In this document: positions 28,102-34,684 of the stretch, in pieces
How positions within the stretch are numbered: position 1 is the first letter of the stretch
Layout: every line of letters starts with the position of its first letter
DNA from: Magnetospirillum aberrantis SpK
Lineage (GTDB): Bacteria > Pseudomonadota > Alphaproteobacteria > Rhodospirillales > Magnetospirillaceae
Assembly: GCF_011022235.1 (NCBI RefSeq)
Contig: NZ_JAAIYP010000039.1
Span: 248,001 to 312,000 of the forward strand
Length of the DNA: 64,000 bases
Direction of reading: 5' to 3'
Notes under the pieces: model-generated
Databases searched by the model: none
Told to the model about the DNA's origin: nothing
The model's input: the letters and a program-made list of their open reading frames with translations, nothing else
Made by a program: the position numbers and the translations under genes

Positions 28102-28743
28102 TTACGGACTGTTGATGACCTTGGAGCTACCGGCGGCCGAGGTGCTGGGACTGCCAAACAGCCCGGTTTGCTTCAAGCGGTCGAGGACGCCGCTGCCATC
28201 CGGGTAGACAGGCAGTCCGCCGTATTTGAGGCTGCCGGCGATGTTGGAAAACAACTGCCCCAAGGGCGAGAACGTCGGTTTCATGGACAAGGCGGATGCG
28301 CTCGACGCGGCGGCCGACGCGGCAGCGGTCGGATCGGCCGTGCTTTGGAGCTGCGCCACGAGGTTCGACCGCTCGTTGGAAACGGACGTGCGCGCCTGTT
28401 TTTCCTGATTGATCCCTTCGTCCGCGATGGCCGCGCGGTTCAGGTCGTATTCCTTCTGGAGATCGGCTTGTTTCGAGCCGGCGATGGTGCTGTCCTGGAT
28501 GCCGTTCCGCGCCAGCGCGTAGGCAAGGCTTTCCTGAGCCTTCTTGTACTGGTCTTCGACCTGGGGCGCAGCGAAGTCCGTGTAGCTCTGGCGAATGGAA
28601 CCGAAGTACGGATCGTCGAACTTCGAGAACGCCGTGTCGATCTTGCCCATACCCTCACGGATACGAGCCTGCCGGGCCTCCTCGGCGGCACGGGCCGCAC
28701 CAGCGCCGCCGTCTCCGCCTCCACCACCACCTCCTCCACACAT
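28102..28743 (-). CDS. virion-associated-like phage protein with poly-Gly N terminus
   Basis: 213 residues. It begins MCGGGGGGGGDGG and becomes a charged helical protein (AARAAEEARQARIREGMGKI, FDDPYFGSIRQSYTDFAAPQ) with an Ala/Ser-rich hinge (PTAAASAAASSASALS). MCGGG-type starts are often seen in phage structural clusters. GGAGG precedes the ATG. Probably translated with the downstream gene at 28091. Function not known. Confidence 0.6.
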   Translation of the reverse strand: MCGGGGGGGGDGGAGAARAAEEARQARIREGMGKIDTAFSKFDDPYFGSIRQSYTDFAAPQVEDQYKKAQESLAYALARNGIQDSTIAGSKQADLQKEYDLNRAAIADEGINQEKQARTSVSNERSNLVAQLQSTADPTAAASAAASSASALSMKPTFSPLGQLFSNIAGSLKYGGLPVYPDGSGVLDRLKQTGLFGSPSTSAAGSSKVINSP

Positions 28744-28837
28744 GGCACATCCTCCTAATCGCTGCTGCCGGCAGGATATGAAGCCGCCCGGCTACGCGAA
28801 ATTGTTTCCAACCCAGCCCCCACCATCAGGGAACGGA

Positions 28838-29428
28838 TCAGGCCGCTCTGGCTGGCCTGATCGCCTCGGGCAGCAACGCCACCACACCGGCCGGCACGCC
28901 CGAATACGCCCCCAGGCGTTCACCGGGGCGGCCATCGAACCACGCAGTGATGTCGGCCGCGTGGGTCGTCGCCGCTCGCTGGTCCAGCCACTCCACCCAG
29001 CCGTCCGCCGGGGCGCCGGCCTGTTCGCCGCACCAGTCGTCGGCAACGTCGTGAAGGCGCGCCTCGTGGCGCACCAGCCGCGAGGCCAAGCGGCGCGGAA
29101 GCCGCTCGCCGTAGGCCAGGGCGCGGAACCCCTCCAGCACGTCGAGAATGGCGGCCTCAATGGCGTCATGGTCCTCGCCGGCCGGCAGGGCGCAGACCAC
29201 ATCAACGGCGCGGTTCAACCATGCCGCAGCATCGGTGAAGCCCGGAGCCGGGTAGGGATGCGGCTTCTCTTTCGCCCGATCCAAAAGGATATAGATGACC
29301 TTGTGCAGCGTATGGGCGATGCCGTCCAAATAAAGACCGCCTTCGATGGCGGGTGAGAGCGCGTCAAGCGTGTCGTGGATGTGGGGCGGATTTCCGCTGA
29401 TCTTGTGTGCGCGCAGATACTCCGACAT
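28838..29428 (-). CDS. hypothetical protein of the element
   Basis: 196 residues, MSEYLRAHKISGNPPHIHDT, with a conserved-looking helical middle (YLDGIAHTLHKVIYILLDRA) and an acidic C-terminal half (WCGEQAGAPADGWVEWLDQR). No family recognised. It has its own promoter with a perfect TATAAT 36 bases upstream of the ATG. The neighbours downstream on the same strand are the two virion-like genes, so it may head that transcript. Confidence 0.6.
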   Translation of the reverse strand: MSEYLRAHKISGNPPHIHDTLDALSPAIEGGLYLDGIAHTLHKVIYILLDRAKEKPHPYPAPGFTDAAAWLNRAVDVVCALPAGEDHDAIEAAILDVLEGFRALAYGERLPRRLASRLVRHEARLHDVADDWCGEQAGAPADGWVEWLDQRAATTHAADITAWFDGRPGERLGAYSGVPAGVVALLPEAIRPARAA

Positions 29429-29463
29429 GGAAGCCTCGCGGATAGTTGGTAGAACGCGAGGAT

Positions 29464-29492
29464 ATTATAGCTCACACCAAGCGGTGTTGACA
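29464..29492 (-). promoter_or_regulatory. promoter and palindromic operator before the 29428 gene
   Basis: On the minus strand the -10 is TATAAT (29469-29464), and a palindrome ACACC-GCTT-GGTGT (29474-29487) fills the spacer next to a TGTCAA that may serve as -35. The dyad placement between the promoter elements suggests a repressor site. Confidence 0.6.
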
Positions 29493-29572
29493 CAATATCT
29501 ATGCAGGGCCAGAGCTTTGGCGACGATATGTTGCGCTGAGGCAACACGGCGCGGGCGGCGGAGATGGTCGGT

Positions 29573-29652
29573 GGCCTGCCCCCGCGAGTTGGTGGAAAAC
29601 TCCTATGGATAGTTACTATAGGAGAATTCCACCAACTCGCTGAGGGCAGGCC
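29573..29652. repeat. 80-bp palindromic element, copy 1
   Basis: The core (29584-29640) has arms GCGAGTTGGTGGAA and TTCCACCAACTCGC continued by CTCCTAT/ATAGGAG with an AA/AA mismatch, around an 11-base loop. An outer pair GGCCTGCCC/GGGCAGGCC extends it. A near-identical core recurs at 35124-35180. No T-run, so not a plain terminator. It lies in the 433-base non-coding stretch 29429-29861, which otherwise shows only the promoter at 29464 and G-rich sequence. Confidence 0.85.
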
Positions 29653-29861
29653 AGGGTCCAAGATTTTGCTCGGCGCGGAATTTTTCCGGAGCGCCCGGCA
29701 TTGGGAGAAGTTTGCGCTTCGGGGCAAGCCCAGGGGGTGGGGTGGGGGTGTGAGCGGATGCGCTGCCCCGCGATCCGGAGGGAGCAAGCGGAGGGCGGAC
29801 CGAAGCGGCCCGCCTCCAAGTAATAGCTTGTCGGCCGTGAGGTTTCCGGACGGATAGTCCG

Positions 29862-30014
29862 TTACTGGGGGAGATATCCCTTCTCCCGAAGATGCGCGGC
29901 CAACAGCCGCTCGACATACGCGGCCAGGGTGCGACCATCTTCCTTCGCGGCCTTTTCGGCGGCCTCCTTCACATCGGGCGTCACGCGGACCGATATCGCG
30001 GCATCCTTCCTCAT
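29862..30014 (-). CDS. ribbon-helix-helix DNA-binding protein
   Basis: 50 residues from the ATG at 30014, MRKDAAISVRVTPDVKEAAE with the CopG/RelB-type fold: a beta strand (AAISVRV), then helix KEAAEKAAKEDGRTLAAYVE and a second helix. Such proteins act as antitoxins or small repressors. No toxin gene follows it. It is divergent from the 30118 gene across a region with inverted TGTGTGCAG sites that it might bind. Confidence 0.75.
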   Translation of the reverse strand: MRKDAAISVRVTPDVKEAAEKAAKEDGRTLAAYVERLLAAHLREKGYLPQ

Positions 30015-30034
30015 TGTGTTCTCTCCGCATTCAT

Positions 30035-30098
30035 TGTGTGCAGATAGGCATTGACGGCTGCACTCGTCGTAAGCATACTGCACACATTCGCACACAGC
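30035..30098 (+). promoter_or_regulatory. divergent promoter region with inverted operator sites
   Basis: Plus-strand promoter TTGACG (30051-30056), 17-base spacer, CATACT (30074-30079). Inverted copies TGTGTGCAG (30035-30043) and CTGCACACA (30078-30086) flank it, with a further CGCACACAG at 30090. The spacing suggests a looping or dimer-of-dimers repressor, plausibly the ribbon-helix-helix protein encoded to the left. Confidence 0.6.
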
Positions 30099-30117
30099 GT
30101 CAACCCGGAGCCACGCC

Positions 30118-30450
30118 ATGCTTACCGCCGCCAGGATCAACGCCGAATTCGCCGCCGCCGGTCTGCCCTACGCCTTGGAGAGCTTTCACGGTCCGGCGGG
30201 TCTGTGGGCGGTGGTTTCCACCGTCACGGACGACGCCGTGGCGGAACAATGGGCCTGTGGGGAGGCCGAGGCCGTGACCTGGGCGCGGGCGTGGCTGGAG
30301 AACGTGAAGCGGCGCCCCAAGGCGTCCGTGGTGGTCCTGTCGGACCGGCGGCGCCCGATGCTCCCGGCGGGTTCGATGACGACGCCGAGGGCTACGCTCG
30401 CAGGGTCTACGCATTCTCGCCCCTGCGAGGGAGTAGGCGCCCGACCCTAG
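30118..30450 (+). CDS. small protein with the N-terminal domain of the 31375 regulator
   Basis: 110 residues. The first 65 (LTAARINAEFAAAGLPYALE, then GLWAVVSTVTD and AVTWARAWLENVK) align with the first 60 of the HTH protein at 31375-31932 (VRRLNSQLAAASIPLRLEKY, VWSLTSEATG, AVARARAWLRLNN). It lacks the HTH part, and the tail is low-complexity. The shared domain may mediate dimerisation, so this could be a modulator of the longer protein. The fold is unknown to me. Confidence 0.6.
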   Translation: MLTAARINAEFAAAGLPYALESFHGPAGLWAVVSTVTDDAVAEQWACGEAEAVTWARAWLENVKRRPKASVVVLSDRRRPMLPAGSMTTPRATLAGSTHSRPCEGVGARP

Positions 30451-30510
30451 CACATGGGATCACGCAAGCGAGAGGCCGCCGGGACGGTGGCCCTTTCGCA
30501 TTTTCCGGGG

Positions 30511-30611
30511 TGTACGGAAAACCCCGCGAATTTGCTTCTACCAATGTGGCGCATTCCGTGGGGTTCGCAGGCGCCGGAAAGGGTGTTCGGCAAACGGTTG
30601 GTTTCCGTACA
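30511..30611. repeat. 10-bp inverted pair upstream of the serine recombinase
   Basis: TGTACGGAAA (30511-30520) and TTTCCGTACA (30602-30611) are perfect inverted copies about 80 bases apart. The second ends 49 bases before the recombinase ATG. They could be recombinase half-sites or regulator sites; nothing else is seen in 30451-30659. Confidence 0.45.
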
Positions 30612-30659
30612 GGCATGGCATAGCCTGACGGCCGGCCGGAACCAGTAGAGGAGAACAAC

Positions 30660-31289
30660 ATGACCAAGTGCGCGGTGATGTACCTTCGCGTCTCGACGGA
30701 CGGGCAGACGACCGAGAACCAGCGCCTTGAACTTGAGGCCGTCGCCAACCGGGCAGGTTGGGAAATCGCGGGGGTGTATGAGGATGCCGGGATCAGCGGC
30801 GCCAACGGCCGCGACAAGCGGCCGGCATTCGATCGGCTGTGCAAGGACGCCACCCGCCGCCGCTTCGATGTGGTGATGGCGTGGTCGGTGGACCGGCTCG
30901 GGCGGAGCCTGCAAGACCTTGTGGCCTTCCTGGGGGAACTCCATTCGGTCGGAGTTGACCTGTTCCTCCACCAACAGGGGGTGGATACGACCACGCCGGC
31001 CGGCAAGGCGATGTTCCAAATGCTCGGGGTGTTTGCCGAATTCGAGCGCGCCATGATCCGTGAACGGGTCAACGCCGGCTTGGCGCGGGCGCGGCAGCAA
31101 GGGAAGACACTCGGACGGCCGAAGGTGGCCGACGCGACCGAGGCCGCTATCCGGGCGGCGCTGGCAGCCGGCGGGACTGGCGTCCGAAAAATTGCCGGAC
31201 GGTTCGGCGTAGGCGTCAGCGTGGTTCAGCGCATCCGGGCGGAAATGGCGGAACAGGCCGCATCGTCCGTCCGAAATGGTCCGGAATGA
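30660..31289 (+). CDS. serine recombinase (resolvase/invertase family)
   Basis: 209 residues. The catalytic Ser12 lies in CAVMYLRVSTDGQTTENQRL; conserved Arg residues lie in MAWSVDRLGRSLQDLV and FAEFERAMIRERVNAGLARA. The C-terminal helix-turn-helix is GVRKIAGRFGVGVSVVQRI. Size and domain order are those of small resolvases/invertases (Pin/Tn3 type), not large serine integrases, so it more likely resolves dimers or inverts a segment than integrates the element. AGGAGA precedes the ATG. Confidence 0.93.
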   Translation: MTKCAVMYLRVSTDGQTTENQRLELEAVANRAGWEIAGVYEDAGISGANGRDKRPAFDRLCKDATRRRFDVVMAWSVDRLGRSLQDLVAFLGELHSVGVDLFLHQQGVDTTTPAGKAMFQMLGVFAEFERAMIRERVNAGLARARQQGKTLGRPKVADATEAAIRAALAAGGTGVRKIAGRFGVGVSVVQRIRAEMAEQAASSVRNGPE

Positions 31290-31374
31290 GGACGGGGGAT
31301 ATTCGCCACCCCAAACCCTAGACGGCGTTGATTTCCCCGGCCCAAGATGTGCGCGGAACCATCGGATAACTCGA

Positions 31375-31932
31375 ATGACGACGCCCGTTCGGCGGCTGAA
31401 CAGCCAACTTGCCGCCGCCAGCATCCCGCTCCGACTGGAGAAATACCCCCGTTCCCGCGTGTGGTCGCTCACCTCTGAGGCGACTGGCGACGTAGAGGCC
31501 GTTTTCGCTGCTACCACTCCCGGAAAAGCTGTCGCCAGGGCGAGAGCATGGCTCAGGCTCAATAACTACCGGGTGCCGGACCAGTCCGGAACGCAAGGCA
31601 GCGCCGACGACCTGTTGACCCAAGACGAGGTGGCGGAAATCCTCGGGTGTACCCCCGATACAGTCTACCGCATCCGCCGGGCCGGCAAGCTGCCCTACAT
31701 CCCAGGCCGTCCGGTCAAAATCCTCCGCTTTGACCTGAACGCATACCTCGCCTCGGAAGAGGCTCAGGCGGAAGCCAGGGCCAAGGCCAAGACGGCATCT
31801 ATTGAGGATCATCTGAACCCGCGCCTCATGGGGAAGGTGCTGGCCGCCGGGAAGAAAGGCGCGCAAGACCCGTATTCCCTCGGGCGAACCCTCGCCCTCC
31901 GCGCCCGCGCCACCGGCAAGGGGCCTTGGTGA
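31375..31932 (+). CDS. excisionase-type HTH regulator with novel N-terminal domain
   Basis: 185 residues from the ATG at 31375. The N-terminal 60 residues match the protein at 30118. Residues about 80-130 form a MerR/excisionase-like helix-turn-helix (LLTQDEVAEILGCTPDTVYR, then GKLPYIPGRPVKILRFDLNA). The C terminus is basic. It follows the recombinase by 85 bases on the same strand and could be its directionality or regulatory partner. A start further upstream would add residues with no match to the paralogue. Confidence 0.7.
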   Translation: MTTPVRRLNSQLAAASIPLRLEKYPRSRVWSLTSEATGDVEAVFAATTPGKAVARARAWLRLNNYRVPDQSGTQGSADDLLTQDEVAEILGCTPDTVYRIRRAGKLPYIPGRPVKILRFDLNAYLASEEAQAEARAKAKTASIEDHLNPRLMGKVLAAGKKGAQDPYSLGRTLALRARATGKGPW

Positions 31933-31945
31933 AACCACCCCCTCA

Positions 31946-32035
31946 TTCCCACGGACTGTTGCTGGCGTTCGAACCGGGCGCGCGTCGATGGTTGATGCGT
32001 TCGCTTGGGCGCCGGCTTCTCTCGACCAATTGGCT
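31946..32035 (-). pseudogene. duplicated 3' fragment of the terminase small-subunit gene
   Basis: About 85 bases starting at CTCATTCCCACGG align with 33896-33985, the 3' end of the terminase small-subunit gene, with scattered differences and small gaps. On the minus strand both end in the codons for SPWE and stop. No upstream part of the gene is recognisable, so it is a remnant. Confidence 0.6.
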
Positions 32036-32382
32036 CCTCCGTTCTCCCCTCACGCAAAATTTCTGCCCGGTGGCAGGGATGGGCTTGTGCTCGTTCGCCA
32101 GCACGGAGGCGGAGCGCGGTCGCCCACGAGGACCAATGACCACGTTTTCCCGAATGATCGGCGCCGACTATGCGCGCCAGAAAGGGCGTGGGCGATGATC
32201 CGGGAATGGTGCCGCCTGGAGGGTGGCTGCTTCTCAGCATGGGTGTTGCCAAAGCCCCTCTGTTCCCTGTCGGTAAGGTACTGGGGCGCAAGCCGACGCG
32301 CACCACCCCACCCGGTTCGGCTAGGCGCCTTCGGCAATAATGTGGTGTAAGCTGGTCGAGCATTACTTGCAGGGAGGCGAGA
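32036..32382. other. non-coding stretch, nothing recognised
   Basis: About 350 bases between the terminase remnant and the small membrane protein. Frames here have no start signals or recognisable protein features. It may be decayed phage DNA. Confidence 0.4.
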
Positions 32383-32583
32383 ATGGGCGCCTTATTCCGT
32401 GCCATCGCAACGCGGCATTCGCGGACCGCCGCGTTCGTTGCGGCCATCGGATCGGGAGCGTTCTCCACCGCGACGGCATTCACGCCAACCCGTGCGTTGG
32501 GCAATTTCCCGCCCGTCGATCCTGGGCTAATCGCCCTCGGGGCCGCGCTATTTGCATTGGCGTGGGTGGTCCGGCCTCGATGA
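32383..32583 (+). CDS. small membrane protein, possibly holin-like
   Basis: 66 residues, MGALFRAIATRHSRTAAFVA, with two hydrophobic segments (AAFVAAIGSGAFSTATAF and GLIALGAALFALAWVV) and a basic end. A strong GGAGG lies seven bases before the ATG, like other genes of the element. Two-helix small proteins of this size in phages are often holins, but the evidence is only size, topology and context. It converges with the 33759 gene. Confidence 0.55.
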   Translation: MGALFRAIATRHSRTAAFVAAIGSGAFSTATAFTPTRALGNFPPVDPGLIALGAALFALAWVVRPR

Positions 32584-32598
32584 CCAGACCACCGGCTG

Positions 32599-33759
32599 TC
32601 AGCCGTCGATATCCACCCCAAGCTGTCGGAGGCGTTCGCGCACCTTGGCTGGATCGGCACCGCGCTGGAGAGCTGCTTCCGCTTCGCGGATGATCTGGTC
32701 CCGTTGCGCCCCGCCTGCCCGCGCCTCAGGTGCCGGCAGGTTGCTACCCCGCTTCAATGACGGATCGGGCCGGACGGTGTTGGTCCAAAACGGGTTCCAG
32801 CGCCCTTCGGTATGCGGGTTCGGCCCCATCACCTCCCGCCACGCCTGTTCGGCCGCCGTTCCCGCGTCACGGGATTGCTGATAGAGTTCCCCGGCGCGCG
32901 CCAACACGGCGTTGCGGTCGGCGTTCTCCATCTCATAGCCGTCAGGGACCAGATGGCCGATCAGGGCGTCCATGCCCCGCATGTCGGAGGGGGAAACGTC
33001 AATCGGCCCGCCTGCCCGGCCAGCGGCGGGCGGCTGTCCCTGGATCACCGGGCGCTTGGCAATCTGCGGATCGGCCGGATAGATGTTTTCGCCGGGCGCC
33101 ACGCTCGCCTGTCCGGAGAATACGTTGGCAACACCAAGGGCCTTTTGGCGCTCGGGCGAGAACAGCACCGTCTCGTTCTGTCCGATCTTGGCGTCCGCGT
33201 TGGCGAACTTCCACCGTTCGCGGTCGTCGGTCAGGCTGTGACCGGCCATCGCCGCTTTGTAGTCCAGCCCCGCGTCGTAGCGTCGGTCGGCGCTGTCCAT
33301 GTCCTGACCGCGCCGCTGGGTGGCGTCCGCCCGCGCGAAGCCAAGCGGAGTGTGCCCCCACTGACCACCCGCGCCCGCGATCATGTTGGACATGACCGTC
33401 AGGTCAATATTGTTGGGGTCGCCAGCGGCGTAGCCGGCGCGCATCATCTCCCCGGCGCGATGGGCTTGCTCGGGGTATGCCTGCGCCCAGGCAGTGACGG
33501 CACGTTGGCGCTTGCCGGCGTCGGCAAACAGGTTCGGATCACCAAAAAGGCCGTCCGCCATGGAACGGCGTCGGGCCACGTCCTGGTTCAGCTGCGCTTC
33601 GGATTGGGCTTTGCCGGCGGCGGCGCTGTAGTAGCCCTCTTGGGCCTGCTGGAGCTTGTGCTTGGCCGCAAGTTCGGGATCGCCAAAAAGAGACTTGGCA
33701 AGACCAGAAGCGGCAGAAAGCACGCTCAGATATTCGCTGTTGCCGTCCGGATAAGGCAT
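32599..33759 (-). CDS. virion-associated-like phage protein, unknown function
   Basis: 386 residues, largely helical and polar. It begins MPYPDGNSEYLSVLSAASGL and has Ala/Gln-rich helices (AKHKLQQAQEGYYSAAAGKA), a central region with repeated GLFGDPN-type turns, and a C-terminal helical part (QRDQIIREAEAALQRGADPA). No enzymatic motif. It resembles ejection or internal virion proteins in composition only. AGGAGG precedes the ATG. It lies just downstream of the terminase small subunit gene on the same strand. Confidence 0.6.
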   Translation of the reverse strand: MPYPDGNSEYLSVLSAASGLAKSLFGDPELAAKHKLQQAQEGYYSAAAGKAQSEAQLNQDVARRRSMADGLFGDPNLFADAGKRQRAVTAWAQAYPEQAHRAGEMMRAGYAAGDPNNIDLTVMSNMIAGAGGQWGHTPLGFARADATQRRGQDMDSADRRYDAGLDYKAAMAGHSLTDDRERWKFANADAKIGQNETVLFSPERQKALGVANVFSGQASVAPGENIYPADPQIAKRPVIQGQPPAAGRAGGPIDVSPSDMRGMDALIGHLVPDGYEMENADRNAVLARAGELYQQSRDAGTAAEQAWREVMGPNPHTEGRWNPFWTNTVRPDPSLKRGSNLPAPEARAGGAQRDQIIREAEAALQRGADPAKVRERLRQLGVDIDG

Positions 33760-33897
33760 TGTTGCCTCCTAGTAGATACCTGATGTATATGCCTAATTAT
33801 CACTGCACGACACTGTTTCTATAATGCACCATGGCGACACAAGGTGTCGCGCAGCGCCTCTCCAACGGCACGGTTCTACGTGCTACCGCGTGCAATC

Positions 33898-34416
33898 TCA
33901 TTCCCACGGGCTGGTGTCACTCGAAATCGGAAGCGCGTCGATGGTGATTACGTTCGCCTGAGCGCCAGCCTCACGGCGCAAGTCCTCGACCACGGCCAGG
34001 GCGTTTTCGAGGCGCTGGCGCTGATCCATGGCGAACCGCTCCAATTCCTCGACCGTCATTTCGGACAGTCCGCGCGCGCCCTCCTCATCTTCGATTGCCC
34101 GGCCGCGCTCATTGAGGAAGTTGGCCGCCTGCAAGGTTAACTGCGCCCCTTTGAGACGGACGCCACCGGGTTGAGTGGAATCGCGCATGATCTCCTCGAT
34201 CACCGTCAAGGCAGTCGGCACCAGGTCGCCCTCGATGCGAGCCTTGAACCGCGCCCGAAGGGCCGCCTGCACGGATGGGGTTCTCTGGAGCCGATAAGCG
34301 ATCTGCCCCGCGTGAACGGCCGGCTCATAGCCGGCGGCGCGGGCGGCGTCGGTGGGGGTCATGCCGCGCACGACGGCATCAACGAACGCCTGTTGCTTTT
34401 CGGTCAAACTAGACAA
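33898..34416 (-). CDS. terminase small subunit-like DNA-packaging protein
   Basis: 172 residues from a TTG at 34416. Signature: LTEKQQAFVDAVVRGMTPTD followed by AARAAGYEP, the N-terminal HTH of the Terminase_2/TerS group, then an oligomerisation helix and an acidic tail. TerS recognises phage DNA for packaging. The start is set by GGAGAGG six bases upstream; an earlier in-frame TTG at 34479 is really the -35 of the promoter. No large terminase is present, so it may redirect a helper phage's packaging, as TerS does in SaPI satellites. Confidence 0.72.
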   Translation of the reverse strand: MSSLTEKQQAFVDAVVRGMTPTDAARAAGYEPAVHAGQIAYRLQRTPSVQAALRARFKARIEGDLVPTALTVIEEIMRDSTQPGGVRLKGAQLTLQAANFLNERGRAIEDEEGARGLSEMTVEELERFAMDQRQRLENALAVVEDLRREAGAQANVITIDALPISSDTSPWE

Positions 34417-34443
34417 TTCCGGCCTCTCCAACAGGGGTGGAAT

Positions 34444-34479
34444 GCACGGTATTATGATACCGTGCTTAAGAGTAGACAA
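34444..34479 (-). promoter_or_regulatory. promoter with palindromic operator before the terminase gene
   Basis: Minus-strand -35 TTGTCT (34479-34474), 17-base spacer, -10 CATAAT (34456-34451). A perfect palindrome GCACGGTAT-TATG-ATACCGTGC (34444-34465) covers the -10, so a repressor there would block initiation. The transcript would start close to 34444, 28 bases before the TTG start. Confidence 0.72.
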
Positions 34480-34489
34480 GTCTCCCCGC

Positions 34490-34684
34490 TCAATGACGCC
34501 TGATTTCCAAATCGGCCAACCAAGCTATGTGGTTCAATCGCGCCACCACCCCCAGGTCAAACATCAGGGCCTCAAACTCGGGGCGCAGGTCTTCCCTCCC
34601 GTGGTGGTCGATCAACTCCGCCAACAACGCCGCATGGCGTAGCGCACTGCGGACGTACTCCTTGGTGTCGGGATCGGCGTTCAT
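34490..34684 (-). CDS. small hypothetical protein coupled to the helicase
   Basis: 64 residues, MNADPDTKEYVRSALRHAAL, helical and acidic (LAELIDHHGREDLRPEFEAL). Its ATG overlaps the helicase stop by four bases, so it is translationally coupled to the replication genes. No family recognised. Confidence 0.6.
   Translation of the reverse strand: MNADPDTKEYVRSALRHAALLAELIDHHGREDLRPEFEALMFDLGVVARLNHIAWLADLEIRRH

Noticed and set aside
30447-31562. A 371-codon minus-strand frame over the serine recombinase
   Set aside because: The plus strand encodes the clear recombinase with all motifs; the antisense frame has none.
31926-32198. A 90-codon plus-strand frame after the HTH gene
   Set aside because: It starts at a TTG overlapping the previous stop, has no ribosome-binding site, and lies over a terminase remnant.
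34417-34479. Longer N terminus of the terminase small subunit from TTG 34479
   Set aside because: Those bases form a -35, a -10 and a palindromic operator, and a better ribosome-binding site precedes TTG 34416.
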